Shown piece by piece: positions 44,822 to 57,115 of a stretch of 64,000 nucleotides of DNA (position 1 is its first letter; the number at the start of each line of letters is the position of its first letter). The position numbers and the translations under genes were made by a program. This DNA comes from Ceratothoa steindachneri (lineage: Eukaryota > Arthropoda > Malacostraca > Isopoda > Cymothoidae), in contig OZ018321.1 of assembly GCA_963969495.1 (NCBI GenBank), forward strand, positions 136,215,315-136,279,314, given 5' to 3'. The notes beneath the pieces were generated by a model. It was not told where the DNA came from. It ran no database searches and saw only the letters and a list, made by a program, of their open reading frames with translations.

Positions 44822-46280
44822 ATGGTTTTTCCAAAGCGCGGAAACATTGTTGCTCTGCACGAAGGAGGCCGGAAATGGAAAGAGATAGTTGCTAAGGCTA
44901 GTACATCAAGGAGTACCATTTTAAGGATCAGTAACTTTCAAAAGACTGGTTATACTCTTGTGAAGAAGTCTTGTGCACGTCCAAGAGCTTCAAATGAACG
45001 TCATGGTCCAATCTGGTAAGGTTCCAGGTCAAATATTGGGTTGCCTCCAGTACAAAACTTTTTCACGATTAGAAAGACGCAGTTGTGAACTCTTCAGCGC
45101 ACAAAGTGAGGCAGAGACTTTTTGACAAAGGTCTCAAGTAGGAGAGGTCTGCAAAGCAGCTTCATCTCAACAAGAAGAATCTTATAGACAGCCTTCACTT
45201 TTGTATAAAATATAAAGAATGGACTGATGAAGACTGCAGGAAAGTGATATTCTCTGATGAAGCTACCTTCCACTTCATGGAGCTTCTACGAGTCCTGTTT
45301 CGTGCCCAGGGTGAAATATCCTGAAACTTTCTATGGCTGAGGCTGCTTCTCATCTAAGGGAACTGGAGCACTAACAATTTTGCCCAAGAACGATGCTTCT
45401 TCTTCTTTTTCACGGCTTTTCACTACTCGGGATCGCCGTTCTTAATAGGCGTGTTACTCTCTTTCGGTAAAAGACTCATCCATTAAGGTTTAGACAGAGG
45501 ACTTTACGGGCGGATGCCCTTCCTGGCTCCAACCCTCCCTATTTATCGGAGCTTGGGACCAGCACTAAGTTAGGCTGGTTTGCCCTCTAGTGGCTAGGAA
45601 AATGACCAAAATACATAAATACACCAAATGCTTAAAGTAATAAAAAGAATTACCAGAGCTAGAGTCGGTGTCATTTTAACCTCACATGAAAATAATGTAT
45701 GGGAAGAATTGTGCGAATACGCTATTCATCCATTGCCCAATTCTCGGCCATTTTCACGACGCTCAATGTTCATTGGCGTAAAAAAGGTTTGCCAATTACA
45801 GCCCTACAGTTATACTCGGTTCAGTGAGGCTCTTGAAGGACATTTTGCCAAAGAACACTGCCATGTACTCAGAATGGGACCAAAAGTTGCTTCACCAGCA
45901 GTTTTTTATAACAGTTCAGGAGTAATTTAGGGATTATAGCTGTATTTATGCATGATGGAGACCATGTCGCAGAGCAAAAGCAATACCAAAGTTCTTGGCT
46001 AAAAATAATATTGAAGTTTTGGAACTTTGACCCAAAATATCTCCAGATTTAAATCCAATAGACAATTTGAGGGCGATAATTAATCAAAATAGCGGTTAAT
46101 AAACAGAATTCATCAAATTGTGAGCACTCGCGGGTACTTATTGAGCAAAATTGGAGCAATATCAGACAAGATATCATCAAAAATTTGGTTTCCAACATGA
46201 CAAAATGAATTGAAGCCGTCCTGAAGAACAGGGAACATCATTATAAATATTTACTACGCGCATTAATTGATCTTATTTAT
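44822..46280 (+). pseudogene. Tc1-like transposase, interrupted by a SINE-like insertion
   Basis: The start at MVFPKRGNIVALHEGG (44822) is the N-terminus of the first helix-turn-helix of a Tc1 transposase. TILRISNFQKTGYTLVKKS and RPRASNERHG follow. The catalytic core begins with CRKVIFSDEATFHFM (first Asp, near 45250). ALTILPKND (near 45368-45393) marks the point where a foreign ~230-bp insertion starts. Beyond it, FMHDGDHVAEQK (second Asp, near 45945) and KNNIEVLEL...SPDLNPIDNL (near 46010-46065) are legible. The third catalytic residue, normally Glu in NPIENL, is Asp. SNMTK-stop-IEAVLKN near 46190-46225 is the usual C-terminus. I could not define terminal inverted repeats. Confidence 0.87.
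45405..45640 (+). mobile_element. SINE-like insertion inside the Tc1 copy
   Basis: A GC-richer cassette starting with CTTCTTCTTCTTTTTCACGG, with core GGGCGGATGCCCTTCCTGGC and CTCTAGTGGCTAGG, ending in an A-rich tail (AAAATGACCAAAATACATAA). It interrupts the transposase between the first and second catalytic motifs. The core GGATGCCCTTCCTG is one I associate with widespread short interspersed repeats in animals. No clear tRNA-type A and B boxes are seen. Confidence 0.6.
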
Positions 46281-47700
46281 TAATAGAATGGGTTTAGACT
46301 CTAAATCTTGATACAAATCCTAAACCAAAGTGCAACATTTAATTAATTCTATTAATTTTCGTATATGAAAAAATATAGAAGTCTCAACACTTTTGGCGAT
46401 GAATATACAGGATATGAGAGAAAAAGTAGAGAACAGGACACAAGACAAGAGAAAAAGATAACTTTTTTAAAGAACTTGCCACACCCTTTTTCAAACTTTT
46501 CTGGGACTAAACAGAGGCAGAAAGAAATAGTGGAAGAATTAGAAGTGGTGCAACAAATGACACGAGAAAGAGCACCAGTTTCTCTTTGAGCTCTAGGGTC
46601 GGGAGAGCTTCCTACTAGTCCAAGGTACAGTTGTAGCAGGGACCCTCTGTTACACCCTCCACCCTACGCGGAACAAAAGAGCTGCATAAAAGGAAAGCGA
46701 GAAGAGAGGACAATAAAGCAAGCGATAGGGAACATGAGATGGTGACATGAATAAATAGCAGAGTAGAACAGGGAACAAGAGACATGCCACAACAGGAGAA
46801 CCGGAGGCAAAAAGGACAGGAATAAAAAGAGAAGAGGAAATTAGTTACGACATGACATAAAAAAAGTAGTTGAATTACCCACATCGACCCTTTCCTTCAA
46901 TAGGTTCCATTACCTCCCATGCTTTTTCTCAGCCAGATAATACAAGAATGTGCAAATGTAAAATAGATTTCTTCAATTCTGTTTGCTAACGATCTCCTCC
47001 CTCTTCTCTACTCTCCAACCAAAGCCTGGCTATGGTCGAACATCACAAAAATCCGCTGTATCAGGTACAAATCTCTAACTCTCCTATAAACGTGCTAGAG
47101 CTGGCTTCAGGGCGCTTATTCTATCTCTAGATATTAATAACACTCGTGGAATTGTTCTTGCCTCCATCAGAAGCGATTTCACATGATATATTCCACCTTC
47201 CTCTCACATAAAAAAATTCCAAACCATATCGTGCTCCCAAATATCTGGCTTTACTATTGCTCAGGATTTTGTACATTTTATTCCATACATTCATCACAAT
47301 TCAACTTCATTTGAAGAACATTCATTTATCAAAGATCTCCCTTTCACATTGGCCACCCATCTATCGCTCAAAACAGGCTTCCCCTCTTTTTCATAACACT
47401 TGATTGCATCAAGCAACACATATTGGCCCATTGTATTAACACAAAAGACTCTGTGAAGTTTACAAACCAATTTAAAAGGGCGTAATTTAGTCTGTATACG
47501 ATCCTATACCGGTGTCTCTCTTAAATGTTGCTTTCACCGTGTTCTATTCATGTTTCTCTCGCTTCATTTGAAGGTACTCGAAAAAGAGACGAAGTAAGAA
47601 TTAGTGTATGAGTATGTAAGTAACAAAAGAATGTGTGGATAAATAGAAAGAAATATAAATAGTTAGAAGAGAAGGCAATGTGAGAGATATGCAAAGGCAT
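46281..47700. other. Interval without recognisable gene
   Basis: 46390-46860 is purine-rich on the plus strand with AGAGAACAGGACACAAGACA-like words. It gives two antisense-overlapping open frames (74 residues plus, 89 minus) that I regard as compositional. The remainder is unplaced. Confidence 0.35.
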
Positions 47701-47707
47701 GTAAGGG

Positions 47708-47790
47708 GCCCGGTGATCAAGCCTATCGCTTTCATGAGAGACGCTTGGCTCAGTTGCGGCCCAAATTCCTACCTGTAGAAACCTGGAGAC
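47708..47790 (+). mobile_element. Possible tRNA-derived SINE head
   Basis: GGGGCCCGGTGATCAAGCCT, then GCTTGGCTCAGTTGCGGCCC and AAATTCC resemble a tRNA-derived SINE (A-box-like start, B-box-like GGCCCAAATTCC about 45 bp later). The B box deviates from GGTTCGAATCC. Low confidence. Confidence 0.35.
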
Positions 47791-47935
47791 AAAATATTGT
47801 ATACAATGTCCGAAAAAAACATTGATTTAGAATTCCAGAGTTAATCTTCAATGTTTGGAGGCAATTTATTTAATGCCATGCGCAAAGTATCTCCGTTATA
47901 AAAATAAATAAATCAATTATAAATAAATCGAGGGA

Positions 47936-48107
47936 ATTTTCTTAGCCCTTGACCTCTTAATTGTCGCAAAAGTTGACCCCGCTTCCCGAATATGGGGTTC
48001 CTGGAGGGCACAGCGCTTTAGGGGCAATGGGCTGTGCTGCCGCCTACCCCCGCCAGTCATGCAGGTAATTGGTGCTCCAATTACCTTTTGACAAAGCGGT
48101 GGGTGGA

Positions 48108-48193
<86 letters not shown>
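47936..48193 (+). repeat. GC-rich SINE-like module with an (AT)n tail
   Basis: 47965-48107 is a sharp GC-rich island (CCGCTTCCCGAATATGGGGT, GCTGCCGCCTACCCCCGCCA) followed at once by about 83 bp of (AT)n. The abrupt composition and simple-repeat tail fit a SINE or LINE 3' end. The family is unknown to me. Confidence 0.55.
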
Positions 48194-48195
<2 letters not shown>

Positions 48196-49420
48196 CTCTG
48201 CATCCCAACTTAGGATACTCAGCTTTTAATTTTAAGCACTAAATGTTACTTTAGTTATAACGCAATCCCTGGGCGACAAGTAGTCTCTGCTTTTGTCTAC
48301 TCGATTTATCATTTTCCTCACTTTTCACTTTCCCTAACTTAAACACTTAAAGATACTTGTCTAAATCTTTATAGCTAAACTACTTGTTCTTTTTTATTAT
48401 AATAGAAATAAAGAACTAAACTATAATCTTCTATCTTACGTCTTCAGTCGACAAGTCGAAAACGTGTTCGACTTTCTTAAGAACCTCACTTGTGAAACCT
48501 TATGAGGCGAGGCCAAATTTTGGTCTTTTTTAGAGGGATCTCTCTTTCCCCTCTATTCCCCCTTTACGAATAGTTGTTCTAGGTACTAACCTAGAATTTT
48601 ACCTTGCCCTAACTACACCCCTTTTTGTTCGGGAATTTTTTTTAAAACTATTTTATCGAAGATTCCTCCGTTATTTTTTTCACTTTTTAGAAGTAAAGAG
48701 AAGAAACTTTTTCTCTCTTCAATCTACTCTTTTGATTAATCTGTCTAGGATTCCTTCAAATATTTTCATTACCTTCAATGTGAACTTCACTACACCTTTC
48801 TGCAGACCATTAATTGACCATTTATTATCATCTAATAATAATAAATAATAATGATAACACTGTCCAACACCAAGTTTAGTGTCTAGTCTTTTTTTAGCCG
48901 AATGAGGACAATTTTGATTTGCTGAATTCAAAAATCAAGTGGTTTTGCTTATTCAGGCCAACATTTATATTTTTCGCCACTTTATTTTTTTAACTTTTTT
49001 TTACATGTATGGGTATTTTATATTAATATGATGCAAAATTCCTTCTTATTTATTTAGATAAACGAATTCTAACGAGTTTACATGCAACAATTTTTAACTA
49101 ACTAGTACTTTTATTTTGCAGGTAGATAAAATGGATTGGACCAAAAGATCTTTCAAAAATAAACCCGATGTATTCTGGTAGACCGTGGTTCCTAACAAAA
49201 GTCCAGTTACTAATTTCATAAAGCGTACTTACTATGGTATTTTGGTATGAAACTTGGTGACCAGAATAAAGCTTTAGCGCTACACCAAAGGAAAGAAGAG
49301 TTGTCTGAAGTTTGGAATCCACATGGTTTGAAGGGAACCGAACAAACCATGGCAACGACTATTACTTCTGTTCTATTGATTTGAGTGGAATCAAAGAAAG
49401 AACCACTACAATCTCAAGTA
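48194..49420. other. AT-rich interval, no gene recognised
   Basis: Contains AATAAA near 48408 and small open frames only. Nothing identifiable. Confidence 0.35.
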
Positions 49421-50565
49421 TCCTGATCTTCATTTAGCACGTCGTCCTGTTGCTCTTTGTAATGAAATTCCAGTGTTGATGAAAATGAAGAAGGAAAAGT
49501 GATTTCGAACGACGATGCTGCGCATCCATTTTTCCTTAAAGAAGCTAAATGATTTAGTTCGAGATCTGACAATGCTTGCATCACCTTCTACCGCAAAACA
49601 CATCAAGACTAGTTTCACATATTGCACTGCTTCTGCACAAGCTTGGAATAATGCAGTACCAACCAAGTGATCGACGAAATTTATTCTGCTGCAGAACAGC
49701 AACAAGTTTGCTTCTGTACCCCCTTACTCACTCAAAACACTGAAGGAGAAGTATGAAGTAGTGAAGTACGTGCTGGAAAGAATTTCGTTATGTTGAGCAT
49801 AAGTGGTGAGTGGTTTATATGTGTTAACAGAAGGTCGACACTCATGCTTTATCAAATACCCGTGCTTTCGTTGCATGTGTGATAGTAGGGAACGAGCTCA
49901 GCATTACACGAAAAAGAACTGTCATGTACGGGAGAAATTTGTGCCTTGCAGAGCAAGAAACCATAAACCAACACTCTGGTAGATAGAGACAGGATACTCT
50001 TCCCACCTCAACACATCAAGCTTGGCTTGGTAAAAAATACACCAAAGTTCAAGACAAGGCTGCTGGATGTTTCACTTAATTCTGCCACGCTTTTTCAGGA
50101 TTGACCATGAAAAAGATGAAAAGTGGCATCTTTGACTGTCATCACCTCCGTCAGCTCATCAGAGATCCAGATTTTGAAAACTCACTCAAATAAGTGGGAA
50201 TGGACTGGCGGAAGGCCTTTGTTCTAGTCGTGAAGTACTTTCTTTGTAAGAAGAAGGTTAAGGACTACACAGAACTTGTCACCAATATGCTGCCTGATTT
50301 CATAAAACTCGAATGCAACATTAACATTAAAATGCATTACTTATTCTCACATAGGGATTGGTTTCCTGAGAATCTGAGATTAATGAATGACGAGCTGGAG
50401 GAGTAATTCTATCAGGACCTAAAAAAGATGGACGCCATGTATCAGGGAGGCTAGGATGCAGTCATGATGAATGATTACTGTTGGACTCCGAAGAGAGACA
50501 TCCCTACTGCTGAGCATTCTAGGAGTTCGAAAAAACAAAAGTTGATGCCGTGAATTCTGAACAAT
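49420..50565 (+). pseudogene. Decayed member of an uncharacterised multicopy invertebrate protein family
   Basis: I recognise the sequence pattern but know no established function. Successive plus-strand blocks are KKLNDLVRDLTMLASPSTAK (near 49540), NSNKFASVPPYSLKTLKEKY and VVKYVLERISL (49698-49795), IKYPCFRCMCDSRERAQHYT (49850-49910; C-x2-C pair), and RILFPPQHIKLGL (near 49992-50025). Then come the open frame 50194-50406 with WRKAFVLVVKYFL and NINIKMHYLFSHRDWFPENL, and MNDYCWTPKRDIPTAEHSRS (50470-50530). Proteins with exactly this order (LLHNGNK, YPCFLCxWDSR, ILFPPLHIKLG, HFLHSHLDFFPEN, DYCWxLKRD) are multicopy in many arthropods and cnidarians and behave like transposon cargo or a domesticated transposase. 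This copy has many stops. Confidence 0.65.
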
Positions 50566-50837
50566 GATGACCTAATATTTAATTTACATGTAGTTAGAGT
50601 TATCAATGTATACTATTCAATGTATACAAATTAATTTTGAAAAATTTAATTAATAAATTGCGTTATAAGACGATATTTTTTATCTTAAAAACATATTATG
50701 TATGAGAAATATTAGCAAAAATGTCGGATTTTGTAACAAAACTGACCAGATCGGAGGAAACGGATGTCATTTTCGGATTCATCAGTGCAGTTAGAAAACC
50801 TTAGATGACTTGCAAAGATGTTTTTTTTGTAACTCAG

Positions 50838-51110
50838 TGTAATAAATAATAATAATAATAAGAAGAAGAAGAATAAAACAATATATAAGAGTAAAAAAGA
50901 TAAGAATTAATAACAATAATAATGTTGAGAATAAGAATAAGAATAAGAATAATAGTAATAATAATAAATAATATGACTAATGTTAAATAATGATCATTAT
51001 AATCATAATCATAGTAATAATAATAAATAATATGACTAATAATAAATAATGATCATTATAATCATAATCATAATAATATCAATATTATTATTATTATTGT
51101 CCTACTTTTC
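50838..51110. repeat. (AAT)n/(AAG)n-rich tract with a ~58-bp tandem duplication
   Basis: AAT and AAG triplets (50840-50875), AATAAG units (50930-50950), then two copies of TAATAATAAATAATATGACT + AATGATCATTATAATCATAA (about 50953-51012 and 51013-51073). Confidence 0.9.
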
Positions 51111-52224
51111 AAACACTTATCTTCTAATTAGTGCCTCATTACGACCCTCTCCAAAGCTTCGCTTCAGATTAGGATCCCATAAGCTATGGATACCTCCCAA
51201 TAACCCCACCTCCTTCTCTAACCTGCATTGCTCATCATAGATTTCTAAATGCATATCCAAATTCTTTTGAGTTTTTTTCTCTTTTATCAATATATTTATA
51301 TCTCTTAATAGTCCTTTTCGTATTTCTTACTCATATTTTTCTTATATCGTCTACTGAACGCTGAAGAACACGCAAGTGGTCGTTAGATTTTATATATACA
51401 ATTGTCATTCATTCGCATGACATTATTTCCATATTTACAATAGCAATTCATATAACTTTATTAATTTTTGTGAGAATAAGAATATTAAATTTGTTAAGGT
51501 GTCAATCAATTTTAGTCCTCTTTTATTTAATTTTTTTTTAAATCTTTTCTAACATTTTGGCCTTTTGTAGCGTCCATTCATTCCAAGTGGGTCAGTAGGT
51601 CAGTTGACTAAATGCTCACATGCATACGCCAAACTAATGGAGCTGCTATAAATTGGATAACTCATGGTTCCAAATTACTTCTTTTTTTTCGCCAATCGAT
51701 ATTGGTGTAAGAATTTGCACTTTCAATTTGTAAATAGTTGGACGATCTGTAATTTGTGTCTCGGATAATCCGACACACAATAGTAGTAGAATTATTAGTC
51801 TAAGTTCATTTGATCATCATGTACGAAATAATTAGTTTTACACGATTGATTAATGTAATGTAGGATGTAAGCCTTTATTATATACAAAGCTTTACACATT
51901 GCAACGAACAAAGCAATTACATGCGACGGCGTTTTACGCGAGGTGGAATTTGATCGAACAACATTTGCTAATCCATGCACTGTTTCTCCTAAATTCCAGT
52001 CTGATTTGGAAAAATGCTTTTGTTATCAAAGCGATAACTCCATTGTGTACTATTATACACCAATAATACAGAGCATTTACACACAACCCATTGATATTAA
52101 AGCCATTTCGCCCCATTCGTTAGTTCAGGGTTAGATTACCCGGTATTTAGACATCTGAATGTATCCTTGTTACAGACATATGAAAATACGAACTTTTTAG
52201 AAGAAAGTCTGATACGTTCGATGA
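51111..52224. other. AT-rich interval, no gene recognised
   Basis: Overlapping antisense frames of about 60 residues at 51795-52134 match nothing known. A faint tRNA-like GGTCAGTAGGTCAGTTGACT at 51591-51610 is too poor to call. Confidence 0.35.
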
Positions 52225-52680
52225 ACCTTTCCCTAAATCAGAACGAATAAGGTATTATTTCTAGGGAAGTTCTTTAAATCGAGAAGGAAAAGGTATTTTA
52301 TGTGCAATTGTTCTCTAAATCGGAAGAGAAAGGTATTTTCTGTGGGTTAGGTCTCTAAATCTGGAAAAAAAAGTATTTTTTGTGGGGTAGTTCTGGAAAT
52401 CGGAAATAAAAATGTATTTTCTGTGACGTTGTTTTCTTAATCGGGAAGAAAAGAATATTTTCTGTCCGTATATTCTCTAAATCGGGAAGAAAAAGTTATT
52501 TATGTGGGTTAATTCTCGAAATCGGAAAGAAAAAAGTATTTTATATGGGGTAGTTTTGTAAATTGGAAATAAAAATGTATTTTTTGTGGGGTTGTTCTCT
52601 AAATCGAAAAGAAAAAGGTATTTTCTTTGGGGTAATTCCCTAAATCGAGGTGAAATAGGTATTGTGTCGGGGATAGCTCC
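52225..52680 (+). repeat. ~40-bp minisatellite (CTAAATCGGGAAGAAAAAGG type)
   Basis: About 11 units of roughly 38-42 bp: CTAAATCGGGAAGAAAAAGG then TATTTTCTGTGGGGTAGTT. Confidence 0.92.
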
Positions 52681-53329
52681 TTAAAGCATATGTGTGGTAG
52701 TTACACCTCCTCTTTGACCAATAGGGCTGAAGAATTATTTCAATGGTTTGATTGACAGAATTATAAAGCCTAAGAAAGAGTGGAAGAGCAATTGCGGGCA
52801 AAATGATAGAGCAAACCTTATCTTCACGCATGTTGTGGTGGAATCTATTTATTATTTAAACCTAATAAGCAAAAACCAATGAGGGTTTGCCTGCCAGAAT
52901 GGCTGTGAGGAGGGGCCTGAAAAGAGTTCAAGATTGAGGGGGCGGGGCGCAACTCTCAAGGGATTGATCTATTCCAAAAATGGTTGATCTCCTTGAGTGT
53001 CCTATTTCCATTTTTAGTTATCTTTCTTATTCATTTCTAAACTGTTCTATTTCTGTATTTATTTCGATATCTTCTATTCCATTTCCGAGTTCTAATTCTT
53101 TCTATTGTCTATTTCTCTACGATGTGGTGATTTTTCAGAACCCTTGGACATATTTATGCAAAACTAAATAGGGTAAACCAACGAGGGTTTCACTCAGTAG
53201 AGTAAACTGGAACAAAGGATAGAAGAATAAAAGTAAGGTGTATAAATATGAAGAATATGAATAGTGAAAAGCGTTAAAGATATCAAAACATGCAATAATT
53301 TGCCATGCCTAAATTCTATAAAGACAGGT
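52681..53329. other. Interval without recognisable gene
   Basis: A duplicated phrase AACCAATGAGGGTTTGC (52874) / AACCAACGAGGGTTTCA (53176) is spaced ~300 bp apart. No coding signal. Confidence 0.35.
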
Positions 53330-53850
53330 CCGAAATATTTTAAAACATGCCGAAAATACTTTGAAGACTAAGGCACTATTTACTTCAAATAGAGATAAAC
53401 TAAATACTTTAAAGATTGATGACCTAAGTATTTTAAAAATTAAGACACAAAATACTTTAGATACCAATGCACTTAAGATTTAAAATACCTAAAATTGTTT
53501 AAAGTATGATGCCCTAAATAATTTACAGAGTAAGGCACTAAATACATTAAAGACTGACGACTTAATAGACACTAAATACTTTAAAGACTGATGAATTACA
53601 TATTTTCAAGATTAATCCCTTAAATACTTCAAAGACTAAGACACTAAGTACTTTCAACCTTAGAGATTAATACTTAAAATTATTCAAATTATTTTAAAAA
53701 CATTAATTTAATACTTTAAAATTAAGAAAATAAATACTTTAAAATCTGAGTACCAAATACTTCAAAGACTGAGGCCTCCGTTACTTTTAAAAGAGGCACT
53801 AAATACTTTAAAGACTAAGGCACTATATACTTCAAAGACTGATACAAAAA
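53330..53850 (+). repeat. ~24-bp minisatellite (AAATACTTTAAAGACTGAGG type)
   Basis: About 20 degenerate units of 22-25 bp, AAATACTTTAAAGACTRAGG + CACT. Confidence 0.9.
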
Positions 53851-53867
53851 TCATGGGTATTGGGAGC

Positions 53868-55465
53868 AATCGGTAAATAGAAGAATTTTATAGCTTGCCC
53901 TTTTCCAGCCCCATTTTTTTCTTGTAATGATAATAAATCAACCTAACTTGGCTAAAAATTTCGACGCCCACATCGAAAAAACAATTAAAATAGCTTCAAT
54001 CGTGTGAAATTAGAGCAATTCCTATATGAATATGTGTAAACGTGACGTCAAAGCATTGAAACATGAGAGGCATAGACTTGAATTGGCAAAACATAGAAGA
54101 AACAATTATCAATCAACTTAAAATAAAGTATCGGCTCCCGTATCGAAAACCCAATTAAAATGCCTTTAGTCGTGTGAAATAGGCTCTAATGTGACGTCAT
54201 GACCTTAAAAATTTAAAGAAATAGACCGAATTTGGCGAAACAAAGATGAACTTAGCTGATTTGGGGAAATCCTAGAAAAAATCTACCTATCGAAGCTCGC
54301 ATCTAAAACACAATTAAAATAGCTTCAATCGTGTCAAATTAGAGCAAGTCCTATAGGAATAGGCTGGTAAGTGACTTCATAGCAGTCGAAACTTAAAGAA
54401 CTAAGCCTAGGGTGGGCAAATATTGAAGAACTAAACCGAAACTAGCTCCCACTATCAAAGCCAACATGGAAAACCCAATTAAAATAGATTTAGTCGGGTG
54501 AAATTCTCGATATTTCTATAGAAATAGGCTAAAATGTGACGACATAACGTTGAAACATGAGAGGAATAAAACGCAATTGGAGAAAAGTACAATAACTAAA
54601 CCTAAACTAGCAACAAATATCGAAGCCCGCATTGAAAACACAAGTAAAATAACTTTAATCATCTGCACCTAGAGCATTTCCTATATAAATAGACTAAAGG
54701 AAAAAACGGATCCTCAGCCATTTTGGTTTAAAGTATTTATATTTCTTTTGAGTATCTAAGCGTCCCCACCCCCCACCCTGAGTTTGGGCGGTTAAAACGA
54801 GAGCACGGATTTGTAGGGTAATGTTTGAAATTATTTTGAAATGACTATTAGCAGCTATTGTTATTTTATAAGGTTGGGTTCATATATTTTGCTTAGTCAC
54901 ATTGGTGTTTTTTTTTATTTATTTTGGAATTTAATCATTTTCCCGCTAGGTTTGGGATATTAAAATAATTTTAGGGATTTGTCGACTACTGTTCAAAATT
55001 ATTCGGTAATCGCTATGAACAGCGATTAATTTATTATAGGTGCTTTCCTCTTTTTTGCTTAGTCACGTTTGCAGTATTTGTATTTAGTTGGGTACTTAAT
55101 TGTTTTCCACCTGGGTTTGAGCTAGTAAAATAAATTCAGGGATTTGAAAACTGATGTAGATAATTATTTGTACACCGTTATAAGATGCTTTTTATTTTTT
55201 TTAGAGGTTATTCCCTATTTTTTGCTTAGTCACGTTTGTTTACATTGCGATGGGCGGCCCTTTTCCCTTTCATGACGCATCTTTGGGCTATTTTCCGTTT
55301 TCCCCATGGATTTATCGAATGAATTAGATGCATGGAAGTTTCAGTTTATTTATTGAGTGATATTCCGTACTTTGGACCGGTTATTAGAGAATAACAAGAG
55401 TTTTTCAGAAATCGGTAGCTAGAAGAATTTTATAGCTTGCCCATTTCAGCCCTGTTTTTTCCTGT
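53868..55465. repeat. Two adjacent ~165-bp satellites framed by direct repeats
   Basis: Array 1 (about 53950-54700) has five units; the CAATTAAAATAGCTTCAATC word starts near 53982, 54152, 54311, 54475 and 54641 (steps of 159-170 bp). Units carry TGACGTCA or its variants. Array 2 (about 54720-55240) has three units; TTTTGCTTAGTCACGTTTG recurs at 54887, 55054 and 55219 (steps of 165-167 bp). The two units are unrelated in sequence. The block is bracketed by the direct repeats AATCGGTAAATAGAAGAATT / AATCGGTAGCTAGAAGAATT (53868-53934 and 55410-55465). Confidence 0.85.
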
Positions 55466-56470
55466 GGTTCCGTTTTCTTTAAAGGATCTGATGTAAAATG
55501 GAAGAAATATGCAGACTTTTTCAAAACGTAGGAGGACCTTTGCAATTATATAATTCAAAAGAGAATGTAAAACAACATAAGTGTTTTAAATTTCGTTAGA
55601 ATCGGCTGAATAGTTACAATGTTATTACAAAAACAATAAAAGCAAAACGGGGACAGACCGACATAGTGAGATGTAGAGTCGCTCGCGACTAAAAATAGTG
55701 GTATTATTAGGTCGCATATGAAATACTTTCTAGAACATGTGTATACATATATTTAATAGTTTCTAAATTATATATTTTAAATATTTCTTAAAGAAGTATC
55801 TATAATAAACTAAAATTCTTGTTTTTGTTTCCTGAGTAACAAAAATTGTATTCATGGAACATAAAACCTTTTATTTCGTATTTTATTTTTTTATATGCAC
55901 TCTTTCAAAAAACAGATTTTATAAATTGCATGAAAGTTTGTTATTATTGATGGCGACATTGATATAAGTTGATGTTAGTTGAGTATGTTGAGATAACTTT
56001 GAAATAGTAAAGAACCTCAACAATTTTAATTCTTCCGTCGCAATCGACATTGTCGTAGAATGACTCCCGACGATACCATATATTACACTATTCGTTGAGG
56101 GAACTTCCTTAATTATCTTTAGAGTGCGTTACTGTCTGGCGGCCGATATTATGTATCTTCAAAATGTTTAAGAAGTGGAACTGAGCTCAAGGATAATAAT
56201 ATTGCTATCATTAATAAAATAGAGTTTTATTAATAATAACTATAAACAATACACAAAAACGGAAAATATTGACATAAACAGAATGGAAAGGGTCGTGGAG
56301 ACTCGGGCTAATCCGAGGATTTAAAGGATTTAAAAAAGGTAAAACAAATATAGAGTTAAAGAGATGGGATGGTTCGATAAACAATTTAAAGCACAGGATA
56401 GAATTGACAAAAGGGATCAATACTCCAAAGGTGACGTTTGGCTTACGTAACTTTTCATTAGGGTGCAGTG
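55466..56470. other. AT-rich interval with a possible element tail
   Basis: GGGGACAGACCGACATAGTG and AGTCGCTCGCGAC (55650-55690), after ATCGGCTGAATAGTTACAAT, have the look of the 3' end of a dispersed element, family unknown. No gene recognised. Confidence 0.4.
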
Positions 56471-56519
56471 GAAGGTACTTGAAGGAATATTCGGTCCGCT
56501 GGCGAGTTCCAGCCGAAGG

Positions 56520-57115
56520 GGGGGGATAAAAGGATCCCGACGAGGCGTCTTGGAAAGGAGAACCGTTACTCGACGAACGGCTTGAAGAACAATGGCTGTT
56601 CTACTTTGTTCTCTTCTGAACAAAGGGGGGGAATGAGAACCGTCTCTTGTCTACGGGCTCAAGAACAATGGCTGTTCTAATGTTGTTCTCCTTTGAACAA
56701 CAAGGGGGGGATGAGAACCGTTTCTTGGCGAAGGGCTCAAAACGAACAATGGCTGTTCTAATGCTGTTCTCCCTTGAACAACAGGGGGGGGGGAGAGAAC
56801 CATTTCTTGGCGAAGGGCTCAAAACGAACAATGGCTGTTCTAATGCTGTTCTCCTTGAACAACAGGGGGGGATGAGAACCGTTTCTTGGCGAAGGGCTCA
56901 AAACGAACAATGGCTGTTCTAATGTTGTTCTCCCTTGAGCAACAGGGGGGGGGGGAAGAGAACCGTTTCTTGGCGAAGGGCTCAAAACGAACAATGGCTG
57001 TTCTAATGTTGTTCTCCCTTGAACAACAGGGGGGGGATGAGAACCGTTTCTTGGCGAAGGGCTCAAAACGAACAATGGCTGTTCTAATGCTGTTCTCCTT
57101 GAACAACAGGGGGGG
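56520..57115 (+). repeat. GC-rich ~80-86-bp minisatellite with poly-G tracts
   Basis: About seven units: GATGAGAACCGTTTCTTGGC, GAAGGGCTCAAAACGAACAA, TGGCTGTTCTAATGTTGTTC, TCCCTTGAACAACA and a G6-G11 run. The poly-G length varies between units, changing the frame. Inside each unit GTTGTTC-TCCCTT-GAACAAC forms a 7-bp hairpin and GAACAA/TTGTTC a second pairing. Frames on both strands stay open but differ between units, so coding is unlikely. Units from 56630 to 57030 are most alike. Confidence 0.93.

Noticed and set aside
46365..46884. Overlapping plus and minus frames as a possible gene
   Set aside because: Purine-rich low-complexity sequence; both frames are compositional.
51586..51660. Possible tRNA or tRNA-derived SINE
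   Set aside because: Only a weak A-box-like word; no B box, no cloverleaf.
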